Source: Trichobilharzia szidati
Lineage: Eukaryota; Platyhelminthes; Trematoda; Strigeidida; Schistosomatidae
Direction of reading: 5' to 3'
Assembly: GCA_944472155.2 (NCBI GenBank)
Contig: OX235271.1
Coordinates: 106,777,256 to 106,841,255 of the forward strand
DNA: 64,000 nucleotides
Positions 23,560 through 33,763 of this stretch are shown here, piece by piece. The position numbers and the translations under genes were made by a program. The notes under the pieces are model-generated. The model did no database searches, had not been told where the DNA came from, and worked only from the letters and a program-made list of their open reading frames with translations. The stretch's first letter is position 1. The number at the start of each line of letters is the position of its first letter.

Positions 23560-24420
23560 TTATATGGTGAACTCGGATCTTCGAATAAACATTATTGGGA
23601 GTGGCGATTGAATGTTCTCCTCAGAAAAGGAGTAATTATAGATCAAAGAGGGGGAAGTTATACTTTGATTTGACTTGTTTCCACTCGTCACACACACACA
23701 CCTAATTCTGAGGTAACTCAAGTGGATCCAATTAAACGATATAATATAATTTACAAAATACCTTGCAATGACTACGAGTGGGGTCAAATACACAGGTCAA
23801 ACCAGTAGATGAGGATTTGTGAGATTATGAAAGCGTAAGAATTTAGCTAAAGCTAGAACGATTGATACCACGAAGATAAGCAATCTAGAAAAAAGCTCAG
23901 CAATCAACACACAACAACACAATAATGTGGGACAGAGTGATAATTCTAAAAAGTAATATAGGTAGGTGGAGAACGTGGGAAATTGATTACTGAATCCTGT
24001 TTCATCGAGTCTACACACAACACATGCAACAGAAGTGACTCAACGCAAATACCAGAGATATGGAAGATATTATTAACACCAGCCAAATCGGAGAATAATA
24101 AATAGTGTTAAAATGTATTCAATTCACATTATAACACTCTAACAAGTTTTTATTTTACTATGAAAACATCTTATTTCTCATCTGATTGTATTTTATTGAT
24201 AACACTAATATTATTTCTGGATGTACTTAATCCTACATTGATTTTATTCAAAAACCTGATCAATTTTACTCTTGTATATAAATGAAGTAAGAAAGTTGTG
24301 TGAGTAGCTTGATATGATTAACAGCAATTATCTGTGCTCGAAACGTGGTCATCAGTGAATATTACTACATAACACTGTGAGATTTTATCAAAATGAAATT
24401 TATCCATAATCAAGTCTCCA
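23560..24420 (+). pseudogene. PLE (subfamily 1) GIY-YIG relic, unit 1
   Basis: The + strand gives DPIKRYNIIYKIPCNDYEWG (about 23728-23790), the cysteine-bearing start of the PLE GIY-YIG domain with the second Cys changed to Tyr, and the run through IGQT broken. The following sequence tracks the subfamily 1 C-terminal part (AKARTIDTTKISNLEKSSAI). The 3' terminus (24290-24420) contains the conserved hairpin AGCA/TGCT followed by GAAAC (24323-24343). It is degenerate in several frames. Confidence 0.75.
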
Positions 24421-25107
24421 TCACCTGACGTCGTTGAGTTACTGTGCATACCTAATGTGCTCCAGCTATCCACTCTTACAAATATCTACAACCCAGGCGA
24501 ATGACTTCTTGTCTCACACTGTCTCCAAATTCACCATTACTTTATCTTCCTTTGAATCTGACGCAAACAACGAGATGAGGAATTATGAAGGAACTTGAAA
24601 TGTTTCATCTAGAGGTACCAGGCAACACGTATTTATTTCCTGTTATCAGTTTGATTCTGTGTATTTCAAAACAAATTATTTAGTCAGGTAGACATCCTCT
24701 CTGCAACAACTCACACTCACATAAAACATTTTGTATGCATTATTTACTCGAGAATTCACATTTATTGTTGGAAGAAATTGAGAAGGATTGAAGACCGAGA
24801 TAAAGCTTTCACAAAAGGAATAATCATACTCATGAACAAAAGGTTACATGCGTGAAAGGATTATTGTCACTATGGATGGAGCGAAGGAATGAAATATCAG
24901 GACATTGTGTTGAAAGAAACACAAGAATATTTCTTATCAAGGGAAATTAGAAGTATAATGTGTGATGATATTTAGCATGTACTTATCAAGTTACTGACTC
25001 TTCGTAAGATAAAAAGGCATCAGTGATATCAACGAGAAGATAAGTTACAAAACGAAAGACTCAGAAGTCCAGATATAAGGAGATTCATTCGATTAGCTCC
25101 ACTCCTG
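24421..25107. other. 3' flank of KH gene, block B
   Basis: No coding sign. A minus-strand AATAAA at 24766-24761, about 340 nt beyond the KH gene stop codon, is a possible poly(A) signal; it is conserved in unit 2 (50994-50989). Confidence 0.4.
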
Positions 25108-25597
25108 TCAGGGATTTGCTCGGAACATCTGCAACACGTTAACGATATTCTGTATAGTTTGGTAATCACCACACATCACATACAAATGTTCCATTGGACG
25201 AGACAAATCAGATAGTGATGATGATGATGATGGTGTATTCACTTGTGATGTGTGCAGTACACTCGCTGTCCTTGAACCTGTGAGTACTTTCAAGTCCCTG
25301 ACTTGACTGTTCCATGGATTTGTGGAATATTCTCTCACATTTTGTAGTGCAGTCTCCGTTTGGTTGGGCGCATTGTTTGACGGTACACTATCACTCTCAC
25401 ACAGGTCACACTGTATTCCCACATCAGAGTACCTAGGATTCACATTTCTCTCGAATGCCTCCGCACGACCATTATTAGTGTGGTGAGAACTTCGGTGGTC
25501 TAGATAGTGGCTTGGCTGGATTATGAACTCCTTCTTTCCCCGGAATAGACCATTCATGCAGTTACTCATCGGAAATATATGCCTGTGAAGCTCAATG
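25108..25597 (-). CDS. KH-domain (PCBP/hnRNP K-like) protein, last coding exon, unit 1
   Basis: Terminal exon of an RNA-binding protein gene. The acceptor is a pyrimidine-rich tract ending in TCTGACAG before 25597; the exon starts with one base that completes a Ser codon with the AG left by the upstream exon (27465), and runs open for 163 codons to TGA at 25110-25108. It encodes IELHRHIFPMSNCMNG, then a polar, Ser/Asn-rich region without a recognised domain (25500-25200), a Ser tract near SSSSSLSDLSRP, and a C-terminus ending VLQMFRANP. PCBP proteins bind poly(C)-rich RNA in nucleus and cytoplasm; this tail follows the third KH domain. Unit 2 has a near-identical exon (51336-51822). Differences are 10 substitutions and one in-frame 3-nt deletion; 7 of the 10 change the residue. 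Exon identity is firm, function of this copy is doubtful because an upstream exon is lost. Confidence 0.75.
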
Positions 25598-27464
25598 CTG
25601 TCAGACAAATAGAAAACAAAACAAAACGAAACACAAGGGTTTATATAACAGACAGACATTGAGTTGAGAAAGTGATACGAGTGCATGTTGGTGATTGTCA
25701 AGCATCTATTAAAATCGTGGTCGTGATGGCAGGTAAGACTGTGAATCGCTTAGTATTTTTCCATTGGAAAATATCCGGTCTGATTCGTGAGTCTATTTTG
25801 GTAATTTTTTCCGACTTCTCAATACTCTCTGGGTCGAATGGAAGATATCAAAAAATTGCTCAGCAGCTGGTTGTTTGAGAATTCACCAGTACAAGTGAAT
25901 GACTACTTCACACCTAGTTCATCAACCACAAACTAGTCAAATTTATGGCATGCAGAATAATTACTTGTTGAAGTGATTTTTCAATACATTTTAATCTAAT
26001 AGCTTGAATGAATATGTCAATACTCTATGTAGTGCTATGAACAGAATCAGTTATTTGACTATGGATTTATTTTATCTAGGAGACATTCCTACATTATGAA
26101 GGTTTAAAACCAGTGAAATTCGAGCACACTCTACGCCTTCACAGAATTCAGGTTTCTTCATGTTAATAAGTTCCACTAGCCAATCTGGCGACTGAACAGT
26201 CAACTGGAAATCTTAATTCTCTTACACATTTATTGGGTTTAGGAAATTGTGGTCCACAGGAGGACAGTACTTCTTAACATGGTCAAAAAACAGTAGGTGG
26301 ATGTTAGTGGGTAGAGCGGAAATGAATCAGATTGAATAAGGGAAAGGAACAATGAGAGCAAAAACTGGCTATTAAAACATTTACGTCACGTGAAATCACA
26401 AGCGCCATGAACAAAGAATGATAAAATGATGATATGATCCACGTAGACTGACAATTTTGAAATCGCCGAAAAGGAAGTGTCCTAGAAAATGCAACGAGTG
26501 TTAAAATATCCAACAGCAAACAGAAGAGTGACACTCCTTTGAACATTACTGTGTCAACTCATAACAGGAATTAGAGTTTACTAAATAACTGTAATCAAAA
26601 AACTGATGGAAATCCATTCACAAGCAGAAGTCGACTAGATGAAATTTAGGTTCTGAGTATTCGGAAGTGATATAGAAAAGTGTTATTCCTTAAACAAGAG
26701 TAATCAATAGTTGTTTCTCGAGGTGGGATGGATTCATGTGAGCATTGAATTGGAAAATCACAACTTTCATCAGATTTCACACAACGAAGAAAATGACCAA
26801 TCCGATGACATTGACAACTCTACTTACAGAGCATCAAGCATTTACAACAGTGGAATATGATAGCTCATATCACCCATCTAACTATAAATATACCCTTCAA
26901 TTTACTACGCTAACTCCTCACTTACTCAAAAGTACTCAGCAGCATTCTTTGTCACTATGAATAAATTCTATTGAAATCAACACATTAATGATAACCAACA
27001 TTGTTGGTATGCGTCGGTGGCATAGCGGTTAGGACGCTCGCCGACCATGCACATGTTCCAGGGTTCGATCCCCGGCTACCGACGCACTCCTTTACCTCGC
27101 TAAGCCAGAAATAATGCTGGTGAAGAGGAAAGGTTGGGCATGAGGCTAGCAACCCAATCCTGTAAAATAAACAGTGCTACAGAAACTTCAAGCCACTAGC
27201 TTGAAGCCCTATGTTCCACTGGGGGACGTGAAGGAAAAAAAACAGTGTTGGTACTTCAAATGCGACATAATCTAAGTAAGAATAATCATTCTGCTGAGTT
27301 CAAGTTACACTATATATACTACATAACAGAATACACAATATAACTGATGTAAGTCAATTATTATTCAAACAAAATTGCAACAGTACTCACACACACAGTG
27401 ATCAAGAGATTTTTATGGATGAAAATAATGTATTCGATGACTAAAAAGATCATGAATTTCTCAC
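25598..27464 (-). other. Intron of KH gene, unit 1
   Basis: Intron between the KH3 second-half exon and the last exon: donor GTGAG at 27464, acceptor CAG at 25598. It contains a tRNA-headed SINE (27010-27240). The segment 25785-26005 has an inverted, diverged third copy at 35643-35865. Small + frames in it (25672-25878, 26745-26960) are intronic and unsupported. Confidence 0.65.
27010..27240 (+). mobile_element. tRNA-headed SINE, tail variant B (RTE-like tail), unit 1
   Basis: Head GCGTCGGTGGCATAGCGGTT (box A TGGCATAGCGG) and GGTTCGATCCC (box B); the ends GCGTCGG and CCGACGC pair perfectly like a tRNA acceptor stem. Body GGTTGGGCATGAGGCTAGC. Tail TGAAGCCCTATGTTCCACT then an A-run, matching the RTE LINE 3' end at 9920. 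Flanked by AACA(G/T)TGTTGGTA repeats (26997-27009 and 27241-27253), the left one with a mutation that unit 2 lacks. Confidence 0.88.
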
Positions 27465-27580
27465 CTTTTCTCAATTAGAAATACTGCTGCCTCCACAGAG
27501 GTCTGGTCGCCAACAATAACAATTCGTCTAATTCTCCTATTCTCATCATAAGGAGAAATAGTTATTGTTGCCTGAGATAT
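27465..27580 (-). CDS. KH3 second half exon (PCBP-like), unit 1
   Basis: A 116-nt exon, acceptor ...TTCAAG before 27580 and donor AAAAG/GTGAG at 27465/27464. It encodes ISQATITISPYDENRRIRRI then VIVGDQTSVEAAVFLIE, the second beta strand and C-terminal helix of a type I KH domain (family pattern xSGAxIxI ... RxVxIxGTxxxVxxAxxLI). Phase: starts at codon phase 0 and leaves two bases, AG, completed to Ser by the next exon. The exon with the first half of this KH domain, present in unit 2 at 54780, is absent upstream in this unit: a CR1-like LINE begins at 28390 instead. On its own this half domain cannot fold as KH. It differs from unit 2 in two silent changes and Thr/Lys. Confidence 0.75.
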
Positions 27581-28389
27581 CTTGAAAAAAAAAGCAGTAA
27601 GAAATATGGAGATGATGGTGTTGGCGGTGGTGCTGGCAAACTTTATGAGTAAGATTATCATGAAGTTGTTACTTTATTTCCAGTCTGAATTCCACAATGA
27701 ATAATTGGCATTTAAAACAAGTGCTGCTAGATTAGCAGTATTCAAATGGGGTAGATTGCATTGAACAAATTCCAACAATTTCTATCGTATTTTATCCAAT
27801 CAGCTACATTCTATGAAATAACCATATGACACTATAGATAAATAAGACATAAACTACATTTCTAAGACATCTACAACAAGCAAGAGAAGGAAGGGGATGT
27901 CAGAAAAGCAAAATTCAGGAAACTACGCGATTTCAAAGATTTCCCTCTCTTTGGCATATACACGCACAAACATTTGAGAAGACGACAATCCAGTAAATGA
28001 GAAAATATTGAAATTATCATTCCCTAATGTATCACTTAAACATCAGTATCTATCATCCCACGTAGGATATTGACGCGATGTCAGAAGCTTTACGGAGAAG
28101 AGAAGAGAAAGGATATGTGAAGATTTGTTTGCCACACACAATGGTCGACTGCTATCTACGTGAAATACAACATGAGAGTGTGTCCCAATGATGACACAGA
28201 ATCAGCCATGCCATCCAGTCAGCAAATCACGATTGTTAACAATTTGTTCAGTCAGCAATGTCTTCGTCGGTTTAAAGACACGAATAAAAGACTCCTGGTG
28301 TATATTGGTATTACTGCAGTCTACTATTCGGTAAGATTTTTTCGATAATTAAAGTAGTTGAAGAAACCACCAAAACAAGGATACAGATA
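27581..28389 (-). other. Former intron upstream of KH3 second-half exon, unit 1
   Basis: Homologous to 53805-54611 in unit 2, where it is the intron between the two KH3 exons. Here it ends abruptly at 28389 in the LINE. The + frame at 28160-28348 is intronic and unsupported. Confidence 0.6.
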
Positions 28390-31030
28390 ATAATAATAAT
28401 AATTTTTGCTTTATTCCAAAAACAGTATTAATGATGCAGCAAGGAATTTTCAGCATTCAGTACAATATTGCATCTAATTTACTCAAAAACGACAACAACA
28501 AAAAATAAGTAAACGAAATAATTAATACATAATAATGATAACAAAACGTTTTTATACCAGCTATGTAGCAATTACAGTATACGATAAGGAGAAAAATACG
28601 CATAAAGTATAAAATTATAGTAATAATAGTAATAACAACTAAAATAAAAATAGCAAAGTTATAATTAAACGATAGAAAGGGTGACACCATAGAATTACAG
28701 AAAGATGAACAATGAAAGGTTCGGTTCACTATGCTAATTACATAGTAACTTATATGTTTCACGTCTAACAGTGTCTTCATCACATAAAATACGGGCTAAA
28801 TACGGTATTGTAGAATTTTTGTACTTTGTGGTACGAGCATATAATTTCTTATATTGACTTCTCGTTCTACCTGATGAGATACAAGGGGATAGTTGTGAAT
28901 AAAGAGGGTGCAAAGGGTCTGACAGTACGGCCTTTGCCCAATTTGTACAGGAATTTACGTGTCTCTCGACTACAGTATTGGCGAGCTCACGCAGTGGCAA
29001 ACCACAAGCCCTACTCACAGCATTTAATACCCTTCGTAGTATAACATAGTCTTTTTTAAGAAGCCCAGGAAAGATTAATGGAGAACAATAGAGTACAATA
29101 GGTAAAATACAGGAGTTTACAAACTGCAAAAATAAAGGTTGGTTGATACCTTGTTGTCTTAACTTTTTAATGTAGAAGGTAAGACGAAACATTTTCTTAG
29201 AGATTGATAAGATGTGGGATGACCATGAAAGGTCAGAGGAAAGAACTAATCCAAGGTATTTAATGCTTGACTTGGTTTCAATTTCAGTGCCATCTATGCT
29301 ACAGGCATCATGGGAACTAACTAGTTCATGTATGTCACGTCGATGCTTGAAGGTAAAGTTAACTGCCCGACATTTGGAAGGATTTAACATAAGACCATTT
29401 GACTTAGACCACTTTCTGATGTCCAACAGAAAGCTATTAAGTTTGGAGCAGTCAGACTCGGAAGTGATAGGCAGTGAAACAGTCAGATCATCAGCATATT
29501 TGACAAAGTAAGTTTCGTTTAAATGAGGCAGGTCGTGTAGGAAGAAAGAAAAAAGAAAAGGAGAGAGGACGGCACCTTGAGGAACACCGGCTTTTGTAAG
29601 CAAAGCAGAAGAAGATTTGCCATTATATACAGTATACTGCATTCTATCAGAAAAATAAGAATGCAACCAACTCTTAGCCCAGGATCCTGTGTGCGTCAAC
29701 GAAAGCTTATTTAATAAAAAGCCCCTAGGTACAAAGTCAAACGCAGATGTGTAGTCTAGGAAAGCACCATTGGCTAAACAAGAAACAACATTATGATATA
29801 AGACAACCACAGCATCCAAGGTACTTCTACCATGTTTATATGCAAATTGCTTAGGATCATTAAAAGCTTTCAATGAAGGTTCAAGACGAAGTAAAAGTAG
29901 TTTTTCCATCAATTTTAAAAAAGGAGAAGTAATTGCAATAGGCCTAAATTTAATATCGGTACCAGAAGATTGTTTTGGTATAGGGATAATTTTAATGTTT
30001 TTCCATGCAGAAGGTAGAACATTACTGGAAAAGGAAGCATTAAAAATATTAGTAAGAGGGTAACACAAAATATCAGCACAGTTCCTGAGGACAATGGCAG
30101 GTACGCCATCAGGACCAAGGCATTGGGAAGGTTTAAGCGAACGGAGACATTTAAGCACATCAAGGGTATTAAAACCACTAAAATTATTGTCTATGTGATT
30201 TGTATCATTAGGAAGGATATCGACAGAGGAGCGTATAAAAGAATTATTAAGATTATCAACATTAAGAGATTGGACAGAAGTACACCGCATACCGCTAGTT
30301 ATTTCTTTAAAAAGTTTCCATAAACTAGAAGGGGTTTTACATGACAAGAATCTTTGGTTGTATAAAACATTTAGTCTGTGCATTTCGAGTTTTATCAGAG
30401 TCTTTAGCTTTTTTACACCTGACTTATCATTTGTTTTGAACAACAGTTCTTTATCTCTACGGAGTTTTTTGAGATATGGAGAAGAGAAACGGTCAAATCG
30501 AGTGAATAATGTTTCTTTAGGACAACATATTTCGAAACAGAAATTAAGATAATCTGTGGTGTTTGTGATTGTGTCATTTAATGTTTGTTCTGTAAATAGG
30601 TCCCAGTTAGTATCTATCAACATGCATCTGAGTTTGCATCTCCGTTGAAATTTACTGTAGAGGTGAGAGAAGACACGTTTGTGTGATTTGGAATATATTT
30701 TAGGCAGTACACATATGATGCAGTGGTCAGAGTTCAGTACAGGAGCACGTTTGCGAGCTTCATATATACCAACATCATTGATGAATACTAGATCTAGTGT
30801 TTTTTCGAGACGGGTAGCAAAGTTAACAATAGTGTCATGGCCAAGTGATATAAGGAAGGAGTGATCACATGAGTTAAAATCGTCAGTCACTATTGATAAA
30901 GAGTTCTCGAAGGAAGCTGCAGCAAAAGCGGTGAATTCATCTGCGAACATAGATAAATCCGATATGGTACAGCCACCAGAGACATAAACATTAGAAATAT
31001 AAATGAATTTGTATTTTGACAAGTGTCTCG
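28390..31030 (-). mobile_element. CR1-like LINE, 5'-truncated, ORF open
   Basis: Minus-strand non-LTR retrotransposon. The 3' end (28390-28733) carries GCTGAAAATTCC, TGGAATAAAGC and a (TTA)n tail. The body is one open frame (28734-31022). It stands exactly where unit 2 has 54612-56655, so it replaces about 2.04 kb of the duplicated unit including the KH3 first-half exon. No target-site duplication seen, which fits insertion with a deletion or a later rearrangement. Confidence 0.88.
28734..31022 (-). CDS. CR1-like LINE endonuclease (partial) - reverse transcriptase
   Basis: 762 codons without a stop; the first codon given is TTG and the frame is open further upstream to the truncation point near 31030, so there is no real start. 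Residues 1-110 are the end of an APE-type endonuclease: DDFNSCD (47-53), LDLVFINDVGIY (76-87) and LNSDHCII (96-103, catalytic His). The RT follows: GPDGVPAIVLRN (303-314), FRPIAITSPFLKLMEKL (359-375), FLDYTSAFDFVPRG (421-434, catalytic Asp), GVPQGAVLSP (479-488) and the active site YADD (509-512). The C-terminal part has WSSHI and the typical LPLRELANTVVERH. All RT motifs look intact. It copies its own RNA at a nicked target. Closest to the CR1 clade; SR1 of schistosomes is the named relative I would test. It is older or younger relatives are the nested copies at 31957 and 57545. Likely inactive because the 5' part is missing, but recent, as the long frame is undamaged. Confidence 0.88.
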   Translation of the reverse strand: MSKYKFIYISNVYVSGGCTISDLSMFADEFTAFAAASFENSLSIVTDDFNSCDHSFLISLGHDTIVNFATRLEKTLDLVFINDVGIYEARKRAPVLNSDHCIICVLPKIYSKSHKRVFSHLYSKFQRRCKLRCMLIDTNWDLFTEQTLNDTITNTTDYLNFCFEICCPKETLFTRFDRFSSPYLKKLRRDKELLFKTNDKSGVKKLKTLIKLEMHRLNVLYNQRFLSCKTPSSLWKLFKEITSGMRCTSVQSLNVDNLNNSFIRSSVDILPNDTNHIDNNFSGFNTLDVLKCLRSLKPSQCLGPDGVPAIVLRNCADILCYPLTNIFNASFSSNVLPSAWKNIKIIPIPKQSSGTDIKFRPIAITSPFLKLMEKLLLLRLEPSLKAFNDPKQFAYKHGRSTLDAVVVLYHNVVSCLANGAFLDYTSAFDFVPRGFLLNKLSLTHTGSWAKSWLHSYFSDRMQYTVYNGKSSSALLTKAGVPQGAVLSPFLFSFFLHDLPHLNETYFVKYADDLTVSLPITSESDCSKLNSFLLDIRKWSKSNGLMLNPSKCRAVNFTFKHRRDIHELVSSHDACSIDGTEIETKSSIKYLGLVLSSDLSWSSHILSISKKMFRLTFYIKKLRQQGINQPLFLQFVNSCILPIVLYCSPLIFPGLLKKDYVILRRVLNAVSRACGLPLRELANTVVERHVNSCTNWAKAVLSDPLHPLYSQLSPCISSGRTRSQYKKLYARTTKYKNSTIPYLARILCDEDTVRRETYKLLCN

Positions 31031-31242
31031 GGCGACAACTGGTCAGTATTTATAGGTCGAAAGATAGACAGACAGACAGATGGCCAAAACACAATCATAT
31101 GTAAAATCACATCATCACATGAAAACATCCAATCGCATAGATTTCACATTATGATTCTGCTAATTCACACATACACTTCCTTATACATTTTATGGATATA
31201 TGCGTACATATTTCAAAGTCAAGAGAAATAGAAATAGAAACG

Positions 31243-33748
31243 CCATTATGGACAAGATTTTATTTTGATAAATCACACAGTGTTATACAGCAATATTAAG
31301 TGATGACGTTTCGAGCACAAATTATTACTGCTTATAATCCATATCAAGTTACTCACATAACTTTTTTCCTTCATTTATATACATGTGTGGAATCCATTAG
31401 ATATTGGAATAAAATATCCCTTATCGTAGCAGACATATTTATGGACAGTTAGGAAAATAGTGCTCTTAATATATTTAAGCCTACTCCAAAAGTATGGTGG
31501 AAATATGTGGATGACGCTTTCACAGTGCTAAAAACAGAACATATCTATAGCTTCTTGACACATATAAACTCACTAGTACAGGGAATAAAATTCACATTTG
31601 AATCAGAAAATGCACAGGTAGAATTAGCTATGATGTTAGTTTGTAAAATAAACAGAAGATAAACTGCACACTAGTGTTTATAAAAAACCAACACATTCTA
31701 ATAGATATTAAGACTTTAATTCATCTCATCCGTTGTCTGTAAAGGCTGGATTAATTAAGTGTTTAACAAACCGAGCGATAGTACTAAGTAGTAGAAGAAA
31801 AGACCTAAATGATGAAATGAAACAGATAGAATAAGAAGTGTTGGTGCTAAATAACTTTCCTATAAAATTCATTAGGAGGATCATAAAGGTCAAAAGCGAA
31901 ATAACAATAATGGTGAAACTAATAATGATAACATAAATAAGGGAGAATAATAATATAATATAATAATAATAATCACTTTATTCCACAACAATAACAATTT
32001 ACAGCATGGAATTTTCAGCGTTTCATTTTACATATTTCATTGGTTTAGCTCTTTTTATAATTATATAAATGTATGAAATGTAAAAAATATTGATAATTAA
32101 TAGGAAAGAATAAACCCACCCCCCCAAAAAAATCACACCATTTCTAGGTCACAGTGAATAATAAATAAATAATATAACAAATAACACATGCAATAATATG
32201 CATCATTACATTTTATAGTTTAGTTAATGATTTAAAAGTTGTAAAAGTTCTTTTCTGATATTCGTCTCTTCACACAATACTCGTGCCAAATATGGTACGG
32301 TCGAATTTTTATATTTTGTAGTACGAGCATAAATGTTTATGAAATTTCTTCTGGTCTTACCTGAAGAGATACAAGGAAACAAATGTGAATAAAGAGGATG
32401 TTCACTATCAGACAAAATAACTTTAGCTAAGTGTTTACAAGAATTCATGTGCCTATTGACAACAGTGTCGGTTAGTTGAGTCAAAGGGATAGCACTGACC
32501 CTACTTACAGCCCTCAATGTCCTTCGTAGTATTATATGGTCTTTCTTGAGTAGTCCAGGGAAGAATAATGGAGAACAATAAAGAATGATGGGCAAAACAC
32601 ATGAATTAATAAATTGTATGAGAAGAGATTGGGTTATACCTGAGTGCCTCAACTTCTTTATGTAATAAGTCAGACAGAAAATCTTTTTAGAAACTATAAG
32701 AATATGAGACGACCAGCAAAGGTTTGAAGAGAAACTAATGCCAAGATAAGAAACACTTGACTTACTCTCTATCATGTTACCATCAATATTACAAAAATCA
32801 TGAGATTGGATCAATCCATGCATGTCTTTTTCACTTCTCAAGCTGAAATGCAAGGCATCTACATTACATATAAGGAGGGAACATCTGTGACCCCACGTAG
32901 GATTCTCAATCAAGCAGGAATCAGAGTGGCATTTAAACCTACAAACTCACTCATGGACGAGCTCTGTAGGCTGAAGGACCCGGTGGACCAAATTAAACAA
33001 AATAATATAATTTACGAAACACCTTGCAATCACTGTGAGTTAAGTCAACTACATAGGTCAAACTAGTAGATCAGGAGTAGTAAGATTATTAGAACATAAG
33101 AATTTAGCTAAGGTTAGAATGATTGATCCCACGAAGATAAGAAATTTAGAAAAACACTCAGCAATTGCATTTCACACATTAAGACACACTCACACAATAG
33201 AGTAGGAGAGGGTTGAAATTCTAAAAGTAATATGGGTAGGTGGAGAGAGAGAGGTCGATAACTGAATCCTTGTTCATCGAGTCTACACCCGACACATGCA
33301 ATAGGAATGACTCAATGCAAATACCAGAAATATGGAAGATATTATTGCCACCAGTCAAATCAGAGGGAGACAATAAAATAATCTTAAACTTTTATTTCAA
33401 TTCAAGCACATCATAACATTCTAACAAGTTACTTAATATGACTAAAAAAAGCACTCGTCTTATTTCCAATCCCATTGTAATTGATCAATAACACTCATAT
33501 CAGTAATTCTGAATGTACATTATGCTACACTGATTTTTATTCCAATGTCTAATGGATTCCACACATGTATATAAATGAAGGAAAAAAGTTATGTGAGTAA
33601 CTTGATATGGATTATGAGCAGTAATAATTTGTGCTCGAAACGTCATCAGTTAAAATTATTGTATAACACTGTGTGATTTATCAAAATAAAATCTTATCCA
33701 TAATGGAGTTATACTCTACCACAGTGCCCAAGTTTTATCCTTATATCT
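31243..33748 (+). mobile_element. PLE (subfamily 1) with inverted ends, TSD and nested LINE, unit 1
   Basis: Flanked by a 15-bp target-site duplication ATAGAAATAGAAACG (31228-31242 and 33749-33763). The terminal segment 33540-33712 is repeated inverted at 31243-31420. Between are subfamily 1 coding relics on +: KVWWKYVDDAFTVLKTEHIY (31490-31550; YVDD active site kept), IKFTFESENAQVELAM, then the region of LNDEMKQIE; and, after the nested LINE, RRILNQAGIRVAFKPTNSLM and NIIYETPCNHCE (32895-33040), the start of the GIY-YIG domain. RT upstream of YVDD is lacking and stops occur. The terminus has the hairpin GAGCA/TGCTC followed by GAAAC (33616-33641). Confidence 0.85.
31957..32872 (-). mobile_element. 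CR1-like LINE 3' fragment nested in PLE, unit 1
   Basis: Minus-strand, 5'-truncated relative of the LINE at 28390, inserted in the PLE between its RT and endonuclease parts. Frame 32872-32224 encodes the C-terminal 215 or so residues: ESKSSVSYLGISFSSNLCWS, KKIFCLTYYIKKLRHSGITQ, VLPIILYCSPLFFPGLLKKD, ending ELLQLLNH with an intact stop. 3' end: GCTGAAAATTCCATGCTGTA, TGTGGAATAAAGTG, then (ATT)n. Same insertion in unit 2. Confidence 0.85.
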
Positions 33749-33763
33749 ATAGAAATAGAAACG

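Noticed and set aside
27015..27086. Functional tRNA gene
   Set aside because: It has box A and B and an acceptor-like stem, but the anticodon arm is disordered and it continues into a SINE body with TSD.
28160..28348. Plus-strand exon conserved in both units
   Set aside because: It lies within the intron between KH3 exons on the other strand; start and length differ between units.
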